Source of the DNA: Actinomyces sp. HPA0247 | GTDB taxonomy: Bacteria > Actinomycetota > Actinomycetes > Actinomycetales > Actinomycetaceae | Assembly: GCA_000411415.1 (NCBI GenBank) | Contig: KE150452.1 | Coordinates: 388,755-452,754, forward strand | Direction of reading: 5' to 3' | Length of the DNA stretch: 64,000 bases | In this document: positions 18,483 to 27,628 of the stretch, in pieces | How positions within the stretch are numbered: the first letter of the stretch is position 1 | Layout of the letters: each line of letters starts with the position of its first letter | Notes under the pieces: generated by a model | The model's input: only the letters and a program-made list of their open reading frames with translations | Databases searched by the model: none | What the model was told of the DNA's origin: nothing | Program-made: the position numbers and the translations under genes

Positions 18483-18496
18483 GGAACACATGTTCG
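18483..18496 (-). promoter_or_regulatory. LexA (SOS) box upstream of recA
   Basis: On the minus strand this reads CGAACATGTGTTCC, one base off the perfect CGAAC-N4-GTTCG palindrome. It precedes recA by about 170 bases, leaving a long untranslated leader. Confidence 0.85.
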
Positions 18497-18560
18497 ATTG
18501 TTGATCGACACGCCGCAGACGAGCCAGACGGGCGTCACTCACAGGAGCATCGTCGCCCGT

Positions 18561-18785
18561 TCAGCGTCCTCGCTCGCGCGGATCGACGCGATGAATCCAG
18601 CGCGCATCCTCGCGCCCGGTTTCCTCACACAGCGTCGACCAGACCTCGTCAGGGTTTACTCCCGCGGCCAGCGCGTCATGCGCGGTCGCTCCCAGCGAGG
18701 CGAGATACAGGTCGGAAACGTACGAGCGGCCGAGGGCCGACCCGAAGGTCGCCTCGACCGCCTCGTAAAACTCAGAGTGCTTCAC
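18561..18785 (-). CDS. DUF3046 family protein
   Basis: A 74-residue protein of a small actinobacterial family found almost always between clgR and recA. The conserved pattern is present: MKHSEFYEAVEATFG, a central SYVSDLYLASLG, then ALAAGVNPDEVWSTLCE. It is cytoplasmic, helical and lacks cysteine pairs or other catalytic features; the function is unknown. It starts 3 bases after the end of the ClgR-type regulator gene, so they share a transcript. The family name is secure; nothing in the sequence says what it does. Confidence 0.9.
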   Translation of the reverse strand: MKHSEFYEAVEATFGSALGRSYVSDLYLASLGATAHDALAAGVNPDEVWSTLCEETGREDARWIHRVDPRERGR

Positions 18786-18788
18786 GCG

Positions 18789-19103
18789 TCAGGAAATCAG
18801 CGTGACGGGCACGATCTCATCGGGCACTGCGTCCGGAACAACCGCGCCATCGATGATCGCCATGCGCTCGGAGACCTCGCGCAGGACAAACCACAGCGGG
18901 ACGCGCAGGGCCGACGTGATGGCTTCAAGCAGTTCGGAGGACGCTTCCTTCTGGCCGCGCTCAACCTCGGACAGGTACCCGAGGGAGACCTGCGCCTCCG
19001 AGGAGACTTCGCGCAGGGTACGACCCTGGCGCTGGCGGATGCCGCGCAGGACATCGCCCAGTTCGCTGCGCAGCAGCGGGGTTTCGCTCAGTGTCTTTTC
19101 CAT
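18789..19103 (-). CDS. clgR: XRE-family transcriptional regulator, ClgR type
   Basis: A 104-residue helix-turn-helix protein; the HTH is [20 protein letters not shown] (about 30-49), followed by [17 protein letters not shown]. Its sequence and position beside pgsA, DUF3046 and recA fit ClgR, the actinobacterial activator of Clp protease and stress genes. The C-terminal end ([17 protein letters not shown]) is hydrophobic like the ClpP-recognised tail of ClgR. The start at 19103 is chosen because a -10-like TACAGT ends 6 bases upstream, suggesting a leaderless message; the longer form from 19199 lacks a ribosome site. A short TTCG-N5-CGAA repeat at 19146-19158 could be an autoregulatory site, weakly supported. 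Confidence 0.87.
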   Translation of the reverse strand: MEKTLSETPLLRSELGDVLRGIRQRQGRTLREVSSEAQVSLGYLSEVERGQKEASSELLEAITSALRVPLWFVLREVSERMAIIDGAVVPDAVPDEIVPVTLIS

Positions 19104-19273
19104 AGTGTTACTGTAGCCGTTCTGTTTTGAGGAGCGCATTGTCAGTTCGCGCATCGAAACGCTGTGACGCCGCATGTTTGCTCCTTGGCTTGCATTCATA
19201 TCTACGCAACGCGGGAGGTTTCAGGCTTATTCCACCGACGAGTCGATGAGCCTATGGGTTGCGTCACCCAGGC

Positions 19274-19996
19274 TCAACTCTGGACGTGCTGTCCCGCGAG
19301 ACCCCGCTTTAACGGTTCCTTCGACGCTTCCTCGTTCACGGGTGCGTCCGGGGTCGAGCTTTCATCCTCGCTCCCGCCGGGTCCACGCATGAGGCGCACC
19401 CCCTCGAGGACGTACATGAAGCCCGAGTAGAGCGTGAGCGCGAGAGCGACGCCTGCGAGGGCCTGGCCGAGGTGAATGACCACGACGACCCATCCCTCGT
19501 TCGTCTCACTCAGCGCGGTGAAGTGCGCCCACGGGATCAGTAGCACACCGAGGGCCACGATCTGCATGAAGGTCTTGAGCTTGCCCGCCTGATTCGCAGA
19601 GACGACGACGCCACGGCGCAGGAAGAAGGCACGCATTGCGGTAATGCCCAGCTCGCGCACGGCGATGAGGATCGTCACCCACCAGGGCAGGAATCCCTGG
19701 TAGGACAGCAGGCCGAAGCCGCACAGGGTCAAGGCCTTGTCAGCAATGGGGTCCGCGATTCGACCGAAGTCGGTGATCTGACCCCACGAGCGCGCAAGCT
19801 CGCCGTCAAAGCGGTCCGTGATGGCCGCGACGGCGAAGACGACGAAGGCCGCCCACAGCGCGGTCCATGACTTGCTTTGCAGGCCTAGAACCACGAACAC
19901 GGGGACGAGAATCAGGCGCAAAACGGTCAGCGCGTTGGGCAGGTTCACGACGGGAACCTTGCTGTCTCGCTGCACGCGCGACACGTTATCGCTCAT
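19274..19996 (-). CDS. pgsA: CDP-diacylglycerol-glycerol-3-phosphate 3-phosphatidyltransferase
   Basis: Makes phosphatidylglycerol phosphate, the first committed step to phosphatidylglycerol and cardiolipin. The CDP-alcohol phosphotransferase signature DG-x2-AR-x8-G-x3-D-x3-D is complete (DGELARSWGQ, then TDFGRIADPIAD). About five membrane helices are visible, beginning ALTVLRLILVPVFVVLGLQ. A polar tail of about 40 residues (DESSTPDAPVNEEASKE) extends beyond the last helix. The start at 19996 follows GGAAAGGAAAC; a longer in-frame form would overlap ftsK. It lies 17 bases after the ftsK stop codon and is probably in one operon with it. Confidence 0.94.
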   Translation of the reverse strand: MSDNVSRVQRDSKVPVVNLPNALTVLRLILVPVFVVLGLQSKSWTALWAAFVVFAVAAITDRFDGELARSWGQITDFGRIADPIADKALTLCGFGLLSYQGFLPWWVTILIAVRELGITAMRAFFLRRGVVVSANQAGKLKTFMQIVALGVLLIPWAHFTALSETNEGWVVVVIHLGQALAGVALALTLYSGFMYVLEGVRLMRGPGGSEDESSTPDAPVNEEASKEPLKRGLAGQHVQS

Positions 19997-20013
19997 GACC
20001 GTTTCCTTTCCTC

Positions 20014-22851
20014 TCAGCGGCCCGTGAGCTGCCAAGCATCCTCGTTGTCCTCGGGCTCCTCGTCGACCCAGTCGGGCGATGAACCACCAAAGTTATGACC
20101 AGAGTACGGGTCTACCCCGCTGCCGCGCGAATCGCTGGCGTCAGCCGTGCCCATTTCGTAACCGGATGCGGGCGATTGCGTGGGAGCGGACGAGGCCGGG
20201 GCACCCGCCGCGCCCCCCGCGGCAGAGCCAACGGCCGGGTTGGGTGCCGCCTCGGGAGCGGCCGGAGCGGGCGCGGGGGCGGGCTCGGGTTCGGGCTCGG
20301 CGAGGCCGGCGGACTCTCCGCGAAGCATGGCGAGGACCTCGGGAAGCTGCTCGGGAGTAACGAGCACCTGGCGGGCCTTGGATCCTTCGGAGGGGCCAAC
20401 GATCTCGCGCGATTCGAGCAGGTCCATGAGGCGCCCGGCTCGGGCGAAACCGACGCGCAGCTTGCGCTGGAGCATCGAGGTGGAACCGAGCTGCGTGGAG
20501 ACGACGAGCTCGGCGGCCTGCAGCAGGTCTTCGAGATCGTCTCCGATGTCTTCGGCGACCTTGGTTTCCTTCTTATCCGGCACGACGTCGTCGCGGTAGT
20601 GCGTCTCCATCTGGCTCTTGACGTGCGCGACAACCTGGTGGATCTCGGATTCGGAGACCCACGCGCCCTGGACGCGCATGGGCTTGGAGGCGCCAGCGGG
20701 CAGGTAGAGGGCGTCGCCCTGGCCGATGAGCTTTTCGGCGCCGGGCTGGTCGAGGATCGTGCGCGAGTCGGTCAGCGAGGATGTCGCGAACGCGAGGCGC
20801 GAGGGGATGTTGGCCTTGATGAGGCCCGTGACGACGTCGACCGAGGGACGCTGTGTGGCCAGGACCAGGTGGATACCGGCGGCGCGGGCGAGCTGCGTGA
20901 TGCGCTGGATGGAGGCTTCCACGTCGCGCGGCGCGACCATCATGAGGTCGGCGAGCTCGTCGACGACCACGAGCAGGTACGGGTAGGGGTGCAGGGTCCG
21001 GTTGAGGCCGGGCTTGGCCTGTACCTGTCCGGCGGCCACAGCCTTGTTGAAGTCGTCGATGTGCTTGAAGCCGTAGTCCGACAGATCGTCGTAGCGCGCA
21101 TCCATCTCCTTGACGACCCATTCGAGCGCCTCGGCGGCCTTCTTGGCGTCGGTGATGATGGGCGAGATGAGGTGCGGGATGCCCTCGTAGATCGTGAGTT
21201 CCACGCGCTTGGGGTCGACGAGGATCATGCGCACCTGCTGGGGCGTCGCACGCATCATGATCGAGGTGATCATGGAGTTGACGAAGGAGGACTTACCGGA
21301 GCCGGTCTGGCCTGCCACGAGCATGTGCGGGGTCTTCGCCAGGTTGGTGACGACGTAGCCGCCCTCCACGTCCTTGCCGACGCCGACGACGAGCGGGTGC
21401 TGGTTACGGCGGGCGGCTGCGGAGCGCAGGACGTCGCCGAGGGCCACGTTTTCGCGGTCGGCATTGGGGATCTCGATACCGATGGCACTCTTGCCGGGAA
21501 TCGGCGCGAGGATACGCACGTCGGCAGAGGCCACGGCGTAGGCGATGTTTTTCGACAGGTTCGTGAGTTTGTCGACCTTGACGCCGGCGCCGAGGACGAC
21601 CTCGTAGCGGGTGACTGTCGGGCCGCGCGAGAATCCCGTGACTCGCGCGTCGACGTTGAAGTCGGCGAAGACCTGGCCCAGTGCCGCGACGACCTGATCG
21701 TTGACGGCCGAACGCGTCATGTGGGGCGGGCCGGAGACGAGGAGGTCTTCCGACGGCAGGGTGTAGGTGATGGAGTCATCCAGATTGGGCTGGAAGGCCC
21801 CCTCGGGCTCGTCGGTAATCGGAGGGGGTGCCGGCTCGTCCTCGGGTTCGGGCACGTGGGCGGGAACCTGTACGGGTGCGGGAGCCACGGCAGGACGCAT
21901 CTGCGTGAGCATCTCGGTGGGCGCGTCGGGCGCCGAGGAACGAGGCCGGGGCGTGGGCGTGGGTGCCTGCGCAGCGATCGCTCCCGACTCGAGAAGACGC
22001 GTTTCTTCGGCGGAGTCGGAATCGGTGGCCTTGCGGAAGGACTCGTCGCCGTCGTATTCGTCGAGGAAGGCGTCGTCTCCTGCGGCGAGGTCCTTGCGGG
22101 ACTTGCGGCGAGCTTTCTTGGCAGGGTCCTCCGCGTCCTTTTCTACGGACTCAGCCTCTCCCTCGGCGCGCTGGCCACTGAGATGTGCAGCGAGGTCGTG
22201 TAGGCGCGCCGGCACATCCGCGACAGCCGTGCGGGTGGCCAGCAGGATCGAGTACGCGAGGAGCAGGAGCAGGAGGGCGCCAGCACCCCAGCCGGACAGG
22301 AGTAGAGCGAGGGGACGTGCGACGAACCAGCCGATGAGGCCACCAGCGGCCTCGATGCCCGGGTCGTCAGCCATACCGGGGTTTCCGCGTGAAATATGCA
22401 CGAGGCCCGTCAGCGCTGCGGTGATGCCGATACCTCCAGCCACGTGGTGTGGCAGAGCCGAGCGTCCGGATCGGGCGGTCACCAACTCAACGGCCAGTGC
22501 GATGAGAACCAGAGGAAGCACGACCGAGAAGATGCCGAACAGGCCCGCGGAGGCGTGGTGGATCGCATCCCCGGCCTCGCCGGAAATCTGGAACCACTCA
22601 CGCAGCGCGATCACAATCGCTGCCGCGACCACGACGAAGGCAGCGGCGTCGCGCTTCACCTGCGCGTCGGTAGCCTTCCACGCGCGCAGGGCACCGACGC
22701 CCGCGCGGCCAACCGCAGAAAAGAAGCGTGCCAGGAAACCCGGCTGCGTTGGTTCGGGCTGGGGCGTCTGGGCAGACCGAGAGGAGCCTCCCTTCGCGCG
22801 CGGGCGCGCGGGAGCCTTACCGGACGAAGAGCGTGGAGACGATTGTGCCAT
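20014..22851 (-). CDS. ftsK: DNA translocase FtsK/SpoIIIE
   Basis: Pumps chromosome ends across the closing septum and organises chromosome dimer resolution. The 945-residue protein has about four membrane helices in residues 60-200, a long Pro/Ala/Glu-rich linker (200-360), and the motor: Walker [13 protein letters not shown] near 512, Walker [14 protein letters not shown] near 630, and a winged-helix gamma domain ([20 protein letters not shown]) that reads orienting sequences. A second Pro/Ala/Gly-rich tail ends the protein. ATG 22851 is preferred over 22857 because GGTGGA stands 6 bases before it. Two copies of the recurrent ACGAGGCCGGGG oligomer lie in its disordered segments. Confidence 0.95.
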   Translation of the reverse strand: MAQSSPRSSSGKAPARPRAKGGSSRSAQTPQPEPTQPGFLARFFSAVGRAGVGALRAWKATDAQVKRDAAAFVVVAAAIVIALREWFQISGEAGDAIHHASAGLFGIFSVVLPLVLIALAVELVTARSGRSALPHHVAGGIGITAALTGLVHISRGNPGMADDPGIEAAGGLIGWFVARPLALLLSGWGAGALLLLLLAYSILLATRTAVADVPARLHDLAAHLSGQRAEGEAESVEKDAEDPAKKARRKSRKDLAAGDDAFLDEYDGDESFRKATDSDSAEETRLLESGAIAAQAPTPTPRPRSSAPDAPTEMLTQMRPAVAPAPVQVPAHVPEPEDEPAPPPITDEPEGAFQPNLDDSITYTLPSEDLLVSGPPHMTRSAVNDQVVAALGQVFADFNVDARVTGFSRGPTVTRYEVVLGAGVKVDKLTNLSKNIAYAVASADVRILAPIPGKSAIGIEIPNADRENVALGDVLRSAAARRNQHPLVVGVGKDVEGGYVVTNLAKTPHMLVAGQTGSGKSSFVNSMITSIMMRATPQQVRMILVDPKRVELTIYEGIPHLISPIITDAKKAAEALEWVVKEMDARYDDLSDYGFKHIDDFNKAVAAGQVQAKPGLNRTLHPYPYLLVVVDELADLMMVAPRDVEASIQRITQLARAAGIHLVLATQRPSVDVVTGLIKANIPSRLAFATSSLTDSRTILDQPGAEKLIGQGDALYLPAGASKPMRVQGAWVSESEIHQVVAHVKSQMETHYRDDVVPDKKETKVAEDIGDDLEDLLQAAELVVSTQLGSTSMLQRKLRVGFARAGRLMDLLESREIVGPSEGSKARQVLVTPEQLPEVLAMLRGESAGLAEPEPEPAPAPAPAAPEAAPNPAVGSAAGGAAGAPASSAPTQSPASGYEMGTADASDSRGSGVDPYSGHNFGGSSPDWVDEEPEDNEDAWQLTGR
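20190..20201 (+). repeat. Recurrent 12-mer, antisense in ftsK tail
   Basis: The coding strand of ftsK reads the complement as Ala-Pro-Ala-Ser here. The full 14-mer covers 20189-20202. Confidence 0.8.
21940..21951 (+). repeat. Recurrent 12-mer, antisense in ftsK linker
   Basis: The coding strand reads the complement as Pro-Arg-Pro-Arg, a different frame from the copy at 20190. The preceding base is A instead of G. Confidence 0.75.
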
Positions 22852-22908
22852 GATCATTCCACCATATCGCCCGCCGCGGCCCGACTCCGCCAGGCGCGCC
22901 GCGTAAGA

Positions 22909-23856
22909 TCAGCGCAGGATGTTCGTCACGACCCCGGTTTCGAGGACGTTCTCAACCTGATCGCGCGTGGGAACGGGCAGCGCAGACTCGTGGGAAATTG
23001 CCAGCGCTGCGCCCGCGTTCGCCATCAGGCATGCGGTCTCCAAGTCGTAGCCCATCACCAGGCCCGCACACATCTCGGCGATGTGCGTGTCCCCCACGCC
23101 CGCGGTGTCCGCGATGGGCGTCTGGAAGGCGGGGATGGAAATAACGGGCGCATCAGCGAATTTTTGCAGCTCGCAGCCCCGCTCCCCCACGCGACGAACG
23201 GTCGCCGCGTCGGCGCGCATGTAGGAACGAATCGTCGAGCCGCGGCGGTTCGCCTCCAGGATTTCTGCCAGTGTCGCAGCCTCCCAGCTGCTCATCGTCA
23301 CCACGTCCGCGCGCGCGAAAATCGTCTCCCATGCCTCGAGCGGAACCTGCGCAACTGCGGGCGAGACGGACACGACGAGAGTCACGAAGGGCGGAAGACC
23401 CGCAGCCCATTCACTCAGCTCGGAGGCTGCATGCGCGCTCGTCATATCGGAGGCGGCCACGTGGACCACGTCCCCTTCGCGCAATTCGATGCTCGTCAAA
23501 GCTGCGCGCGACGGTTCTGACTCGACGCCCGCCGTCACGACGGAACGCATCGACCCGTCTTCGACAATCAGCTGGATGACAACGCCAATGTCACCCACGA
23601 GCTCGGGGGTCAGAACCTCGACACCGGCTTCGACGAGCTGCTGACGCACCGCAAAGGAATTCGGTCCCGTCCCCAGAGGCGAGGCAGCGGCCGTCGGCAC
23701 TCCCATTGCCGCAGCAGCGCACAGGGTCGTAAACCCGCCGCCCGGACGCGAGCTGGCTGCATCCGCGTGGACGGACCCCCCTCGCTCCGGCATGTATGCG
23801 ATGTGCATCGGCAATACAAGAGCGACAGAATGCGTCGAAATGAAACGACCCGACAC
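22909..23856 (-). CDS. PfkB-family carbohydrate kinase
   Basis: A ribokinase-like sugar or nucleoside kinase of 315 residues. The PfkB signature 2 is present as DTAGVGDTHIAE (about 250-261), with the aspartate of GVGD as the catalytic base; the usual Phe after GDT is His here. A glycine-rich N-terminal block (ASSRPGGGFTTLCAAAAMG) forms the substrate lid. GTG at 23856 is chosen because GAAGGAAGG stands just upstream; the next in-frame start upstream lacks a ribosome site. It lies between the RNase J gene and ftsK on the same strand. The sugar cannot be predicted, and no transporter or sugar operon surrounds it. Confidence 0.85.
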   Translation of the reverse strand: MSGRFISTHSVALVLPMHIAYMPERGGSVHADAASSRPGGGFTTLCAAAAMGVPTAAASPLGTGPNSFAVRQQLVEAGVEVLTPELVGDIGVVIQLIVEDGSMRSVVTAGVESEPSRAALTSIELREGDVVHVAASDMTSAHAASELSEWAAGLPPFVTLVVSVSPAVAQVPLEAWETIFARADVVTMSSWEAATLAEILEANRRGSTIRSYMRADAATVRRVGERGCELQKFADAPVISIPAFQTPIADTAGVGDTHIAEMCAGLVMGYDLETACLMANAGAALAISHESALPVPTRDQVENVLETGVVTNILR

Positions 23857-23925
23857 GAATTTTCCTTCCTTCAAGCGCGCGCTACCGCCCAGCACGCCAC
23901 GGCCTCGTCGATGAAGACAGTCAGC

Positions 23926-25617
23926 CTACTGCTCGGTCACGACCGGAACGATCATAGGACGACGATGCAGGCGCCGCGCAACCCAGCGACCGATCACGCG
24001 ACGCATCGCCTGCTGCAGGATGTAGGGGTCCTGACCGCCGGGTGCCGCAGCATCCTTGAGCGCCTGGGTGACGTCGGGGAGAATCTCCTCGAAGACCGAG
24101 TCGTCCTCGGCCATGCCGATCGCGCGGATCTCCGGGCCGGCCAGCACCATGCCCGAGTCGTGCTCGACGACCGCAAAAATCGAGATGAAGCCCTCCGAGC
24201 CCAGGGTGCGGCGGGTCTCCAGTTCATCTTCGGAGATCTCTCCGATCGAACGGCCGTCCACGTACACGTACTCACACGGCACGACGCCCGACACGCGCGC
24301 GACGCCATCCTTCAGGTCGACCGTCACCCCGTCCTCCGCCAGGACCACATTCTGCGGATCCATGCCGGTCTTGACGGCCAGCTGGCCGTTACCGACCAGG
24401 TGGCGAACCTCGCCGTGAATGGGCATCACGTTCTTGGGCTGAACGATGTTGTAGCAGTAGATGAGCTCGCCGGCGCTCGCGTGGCCGGACACGTGTACCT
24501 TCGCGTTCTCCTTCGACACGACGCGCGCACCCAGGCGGGTCAGGTCGTTGATGACGCGGTACACGGAGTTCTCGTTACCGGGAATCAGCGAGGAGGCCAG
24601 CACAACCATGTCGCCGGGCTCGATCGTCACGGTGCGGTGCGACCCCACCGACATGCGCGACAGGGCCGCCATCGGCTCGCCCTGAGAACCGGTCGCCATG
24701 TAGACACGCTCGGAGGGCGGCAGCTCGCTAATTCCCTTGAGGTCCACGATGAGGCCCTCGGGGATCGACAGGTAGCCCTTCTCCTCCGCGATGCGCATGT
24801 TGCGCTCCATGGAGCGGCCCACGAAGGCCACACGACGCCCGTGATGGGCGGCCGCGTTGATGACCTGCTGGACGCGATGCACGTGCGAAGCGAAGGACGC
24901 GACGATGATCTGGCCACTCGCCTCGCCGAAGACCTGATCGAGCACCGGGCCAATCTCGCGCTCGGGCGTAATGAATCCGGGCACCAGCGCGTTCGTGGAG
25001 TCCACCATGAACAGGTCGACACCCTCCTCGCCCATGCGGGCGAACGCACGCAGGTCGGTGAGGCGACGGTCCAGCGGCAGCTGATCCATCTTAAAGTCAC
25101 CCGTGATGAGGACGTTGCCTGCATCCGTGCGCACGAAGACCGCGAGCGCATCGGGGATCGAGTGGGTGACAGACACGAATTCGAGGTCGAAGGGGCCGAC
25201 GGTGAGGCGATCGCCCTCGGCGACGACATTGAGACCCGGGTCGGACAGGCGGTGTTCACGCAGCTTGGGGGCGACGAAAGCCAGGGTCAGATCGGATCCG
25301 TAGATCGGGATGTCGCCTCGCAGCTTGAGCAGGTAGGGCACGGCACCGATGTGGTCCTCGTGACCGTGGGTGAGGACGAGGCCGACGACGTCGTCCATGC
25401 GGTCCTCAATCCACGAGAAATCCGGCAGGATCAGGTCGACGCCGGGCTGTGTCTCTTCGGGGAAGAGAACACCACAGTCCACGACCAGGAGTTTGCCCCG
25501 GTACTCGAGGACGTTCATGTTGCGGCCGACCTCGCCGAGACCTCCCAGCGGGATCACTCGCAGTGCGCCCTCTTCCAGGGGCGCGGGTTCGCTGAGGTTC
25601 TCGTACAAAGACTTCAT
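23926..25617 (-). CDS. rnj: Ribonuclease J
   Basis: A metallo-beta-lactamase/beta-CASP RNase with 5'-3' exo- and endonuclease activity in mRNA decay and rRNA maturation. The metal site motif THGHEDHIG is near residue 83, with further ligands in TGDFKMD. The beta-CASP part includes VDSTNAL and SFASHVHRVQQ, and a C-terminal domain follows. The 563-residue length matches mycobacterial RNase J. ATG 25617 is used; it has no strong ribosome site. In many actinobacteria dapA lies directly upstream; here a five-gene operon has come between them. Confidence 0.95.
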   Translation of the reverse strand: MKSLYENLSEPAPLEEGALRVIPLGGLGEVGRNMNVLEYRGKLLVVDCGVLFPEETQPGVDLILPDFSWIEDRMDDVVGLVLTHGHEDHIGAVPYLLKLRGDIPIYGSDLTLAFVAPKLREHRLSDPGLNVVAEGDRLTVGPFDLEFVSVTHSIPDALAVFVRTDAGNVLITGDFKMDQLPLDRRLTDLRAFARMGEEGVDLFMVDSTNALVPGFITPEREIGPVLDQVFGEASGQIIVASFASHVHRVQQVINAAAHHGRRVAFVGRSMERNMRIAEEKGYLSIPEGLIVDLKGISELPPSERVYMATGSQGEPMAALSRMSVGSHRTVTIEPGDMVVLASSLIPGNENSVYRVINDLTRLGARVVSKENAKVHVSGHASAGELIYCYNIVQPKNVMPIHGEVRHLVGNGQLAVKTGMDPQNVVLAEDGVTVDLKDGVARVSGVVPCEYVYVDGRSIGEISEDELETRRTLGSEGFISIFAVVEHDSGMVLAGPEIRAIGMAEDDSVFEEILPDVTQALKDAAAPGGQDPYILQQAMRRVIGRWVARRLHRRPMIVPVVTEQ

Positions 25618-25716
25618 GATGCCAGTCTGCCACGTTGGCGCCCTTTTACCCGCATCGGGAGCCACGTTGGACAGGTCGGTCCCCTCACATTTGGCGTCAT
25701 CGGGCGCGATCGCGGG

Positions 25717-26391
25717 TCACTGGTCGTGCAGGCGTCCGCCTTCCATGGCGTAGCAACGGTCGGCGAAACGCTGCGCCTCGGACTCGTGGGAAACGACAAG
25801 GACGGCCGTTCCACGATCGGCGGCGTCACGCAGGAGGGTCAGGACGGCGGTCGCGTTCGCGTTATCGAGGCCTGCTGTAGGCTCGTCCGCCAACACGATC
25901 GAGGGTTCCATGAGGAGGGCGCGCGCAATCGCCATGCGTCGTAGTTCTCCGCCCGACAGCTCGGTGGGCTTGGCATCGGCAAGGTCGGTCAGTCCCACGG
26001 CGTCCAGCAGCTCGCGCGCACGGCCTGCCGACGCCTCGTCTGCGCTGTAGAGGATCGAGGGCAGCAGCACGTTGTCGAGGACACTCAGGGCCCGCAGGGC
26101 CGTATTGCCTTGGGGGACGAGGCCGATGCGCGCGTTGCGCAGCCGGGAGCGCTCCTCGTCGCGCAGCGAGTACAGATCCGTTCCCTCGACACGCACGTGT
26201 CCAGCCGTGGGCGTGAGGATCCCGGCGAGCATGGTCAGCAGGGTGCTCTTACCGCTGCCCGAGTGGCCAGAGATGACGGTCAGTTGCCTCTCGTCCAGGC
26301 CAAAATCCAGCGGGTGGACCGCGGTGAAGACCCGCTTTCCTCCGCGTGCCCTGGCGAACTCTTTCGACACACTCGTTGCCTCGATGATCAT
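25717..26391 (-). CDS. ABC transporter ATP-binding protein (MacB/LolD type)
   Basis: A 224-residue ATPase. Walker A is SGHSGSGKST (about 37-46), the ABC signature LSGGELRRMAIARAL, and Walker B IVLADEPTAGLD; the H-loop is SHESEAQRF. The sequence belongs to the small ATPases that pair with FtsX/MacB-type permeases and usually drive conformational work rather than pore transport. It is the last gene of the DUF4418 operon and starts 1 base after the stop of the first permease gene. No partner is missing: two permeases give a heterodimeric transmembrane part. Confidence 0.92.
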   Translation of the reverse strand: MIIEATSVSKEFARARGGKRVFTAVHPLDFGLDERQLTVISGHSGSGKSTLLTMLAGILTPTAGHVRVEGTDLYSLRDEERSRLRNARIGLVPQGNTALRALSVLDNVLLPSILYSADEASAGRARELLDAVGLTDLADAKPTELSGGELRRMAIARALLMEPSIVLADEPTAGLDNANATAVLTLLRDAADRGTAVLVVSHESEAQRFADRCYAMEGGRLHDQ

Positions 26392-26392
26392 G

Positions 26393-27601
26393 TCACTCCC
26401 CTTCCTTCAGGGCCAGGCTGGCATCCATTGTTGTCACGTACCGCAGCGCTATCCACGAGGAGACGAGGGCGACAATGCCCACCGACGCGAGCGCCCCCAG
26501 AGCCAACAGCGCCAGCGTCAGCGCGGATGGCACGAGGAATCCGCCCCCCAGGCTCTGGTCGACGAGGCCGGAGAAGGACACGAGGAGGACACCCGAGATG
26601 ATGATGCCGCCGACGCCTCCGAGGATGTTGACGCCGAGCGCCTCGCGGATGATGATGCCGGAGATCATGCGCCGGTGCGCGCCCATGGCGACGAGAGTGG
26701 CAAATTCACGCTTGCGTTCGGCGACCATCAGGACGAACAACAGGGTGATCATGAGCAGGCCGACGCCCCACGCGACGCCGATGAGGACGGCCACCGTGCG
26801 CGACGTCGAGTCCAGCGATTGCGCGATGCCGCTGACCATCCTCGTTGAGGTGGCGACCGCAACGCCGGGCACCTGCTGGTGGATCTGGGCGGCCACGGCC
26901 TCGGCGTCGTATCCGGGCGCCACCTTGACCATCACCGAGGAGATAATCCGGTCGGTCTCAAGCATCGAATACTTGTTGAGGCCCTTGCGCAGCGAGGAGT
27001 CGATGACCTTCTTCGCAGTCTCGAAGTTCATGTAGACCGCGTTGTCGAGGGTCGACCCGGTCGCGTCGAACTGGCCGACGACCCGCAGCGTGTTGTCGAA
27101 GAGCTGGAAGTTGTTGGGGTCGTTGGCCAGCACGTTGGCTCCGACGATCACCTCATCGTCTCCCAGTTGTGTTCGCCCCACCGCGTCCCTCATCCACGGC
27201 TGGATCGTGAAGTCGGTGGCGGGATCGTAGGCGATCACCTGGTAGCGGCCCGAGCAACAGCTCGCCCTCGCCGAGGCCAGGAAGAGCTGGGAGGACGCAG
27301 CTTCGACCCCGTCGACGGCGGCCACCTCATCACGAGTCGCCGCATCCATGTAGAAGTATGACGGCTCGGCGCTCACCAGGAACGTCTGTGCGTCAAAATC
27401 GGTATCGGCCTCGGCGGGGGTGACCATGATGTCGGCTCCCAGGCGCGACTGGACCGTGCGCAGGCCGTGTTCGATCCCCTGGACGATAAGGGTCCCTCCG
27501 AAAATCGTCATCGTCATGAGCATGGAAAAGAGGACGAGGGTCCCCGTTCGCACGGGGTACCCGCGCAGGTTCATCCACGGAAGTCGCGAGCGCGACAGCA
27601 T
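26393..27601 (-). CDS. FtsX/MacB-like ABC transporter permease, Cys-pair form
   Basis: A 402-residue protein with one N-terminal membrane helix (about 19-41), a large extracytoplasmic domain and three C-terminal helices (about 270-395), the FtsX/MacB layout. The outer domain has an adjacent cysteine pair in ARASCCSGRYQVIAYDP followed by DFTIQPWM, and a VTPAEADTDFD block. The partner permease has a parallel FEPETDFVLGPWM segment, so the two are paralogues. The cysteines suggest metal or redox chemistry outside the membrane, an inference. Similar permease pairs occur in iron-uptake clusters such as that of Campylobacter P19. It starts 27 bases after the partner gene ends. Confidence 0.85.
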   Translation of the reverse strand: MLSRSRLPWMNLRGYPVRTGTLVLFSMLMTMTIFGGTLIVQGIEHGLRTVQSRLGADIMVTPAEADTDFDAQTFLVSAEPSYFYMDAATRDEVAAVDGVEAASSQLFLASARASCCSGRYQVIAYDPATDFTIQPWMRDAVGRTQLGDDEVIVGANVLANDPNNFQLFDNTLRVVGQFDATGSTLDNAVYMNFETAKKVIDSSLRKGLNKYSMLETDRIISSVMVKVAPGYDAEAVAAQIHQQVPGVAVATSTRMVSGIAQSLDSTSRTVAVLIGVAWGVGLLMITLLFVLMVAERKREFATLVAMGAHRRMISGIIIREALGVNILGGVGGIIISGVLLVSFSGLVDQSLGGGFLVPSALTLALLALGALASVGIVALVSSWIALRYVTTMDASLALKEGE

Positions 27602-27628
27602 TGCGTCATTCCTCCTTGACCATCGTCC

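Noticed and set aside
20095..22203. Long plus-strand frame opposite ftsK
   Set aside because: Antisense of ftsK with His/Asp/Gly bias typical of mirrored high-GC coding DNA.
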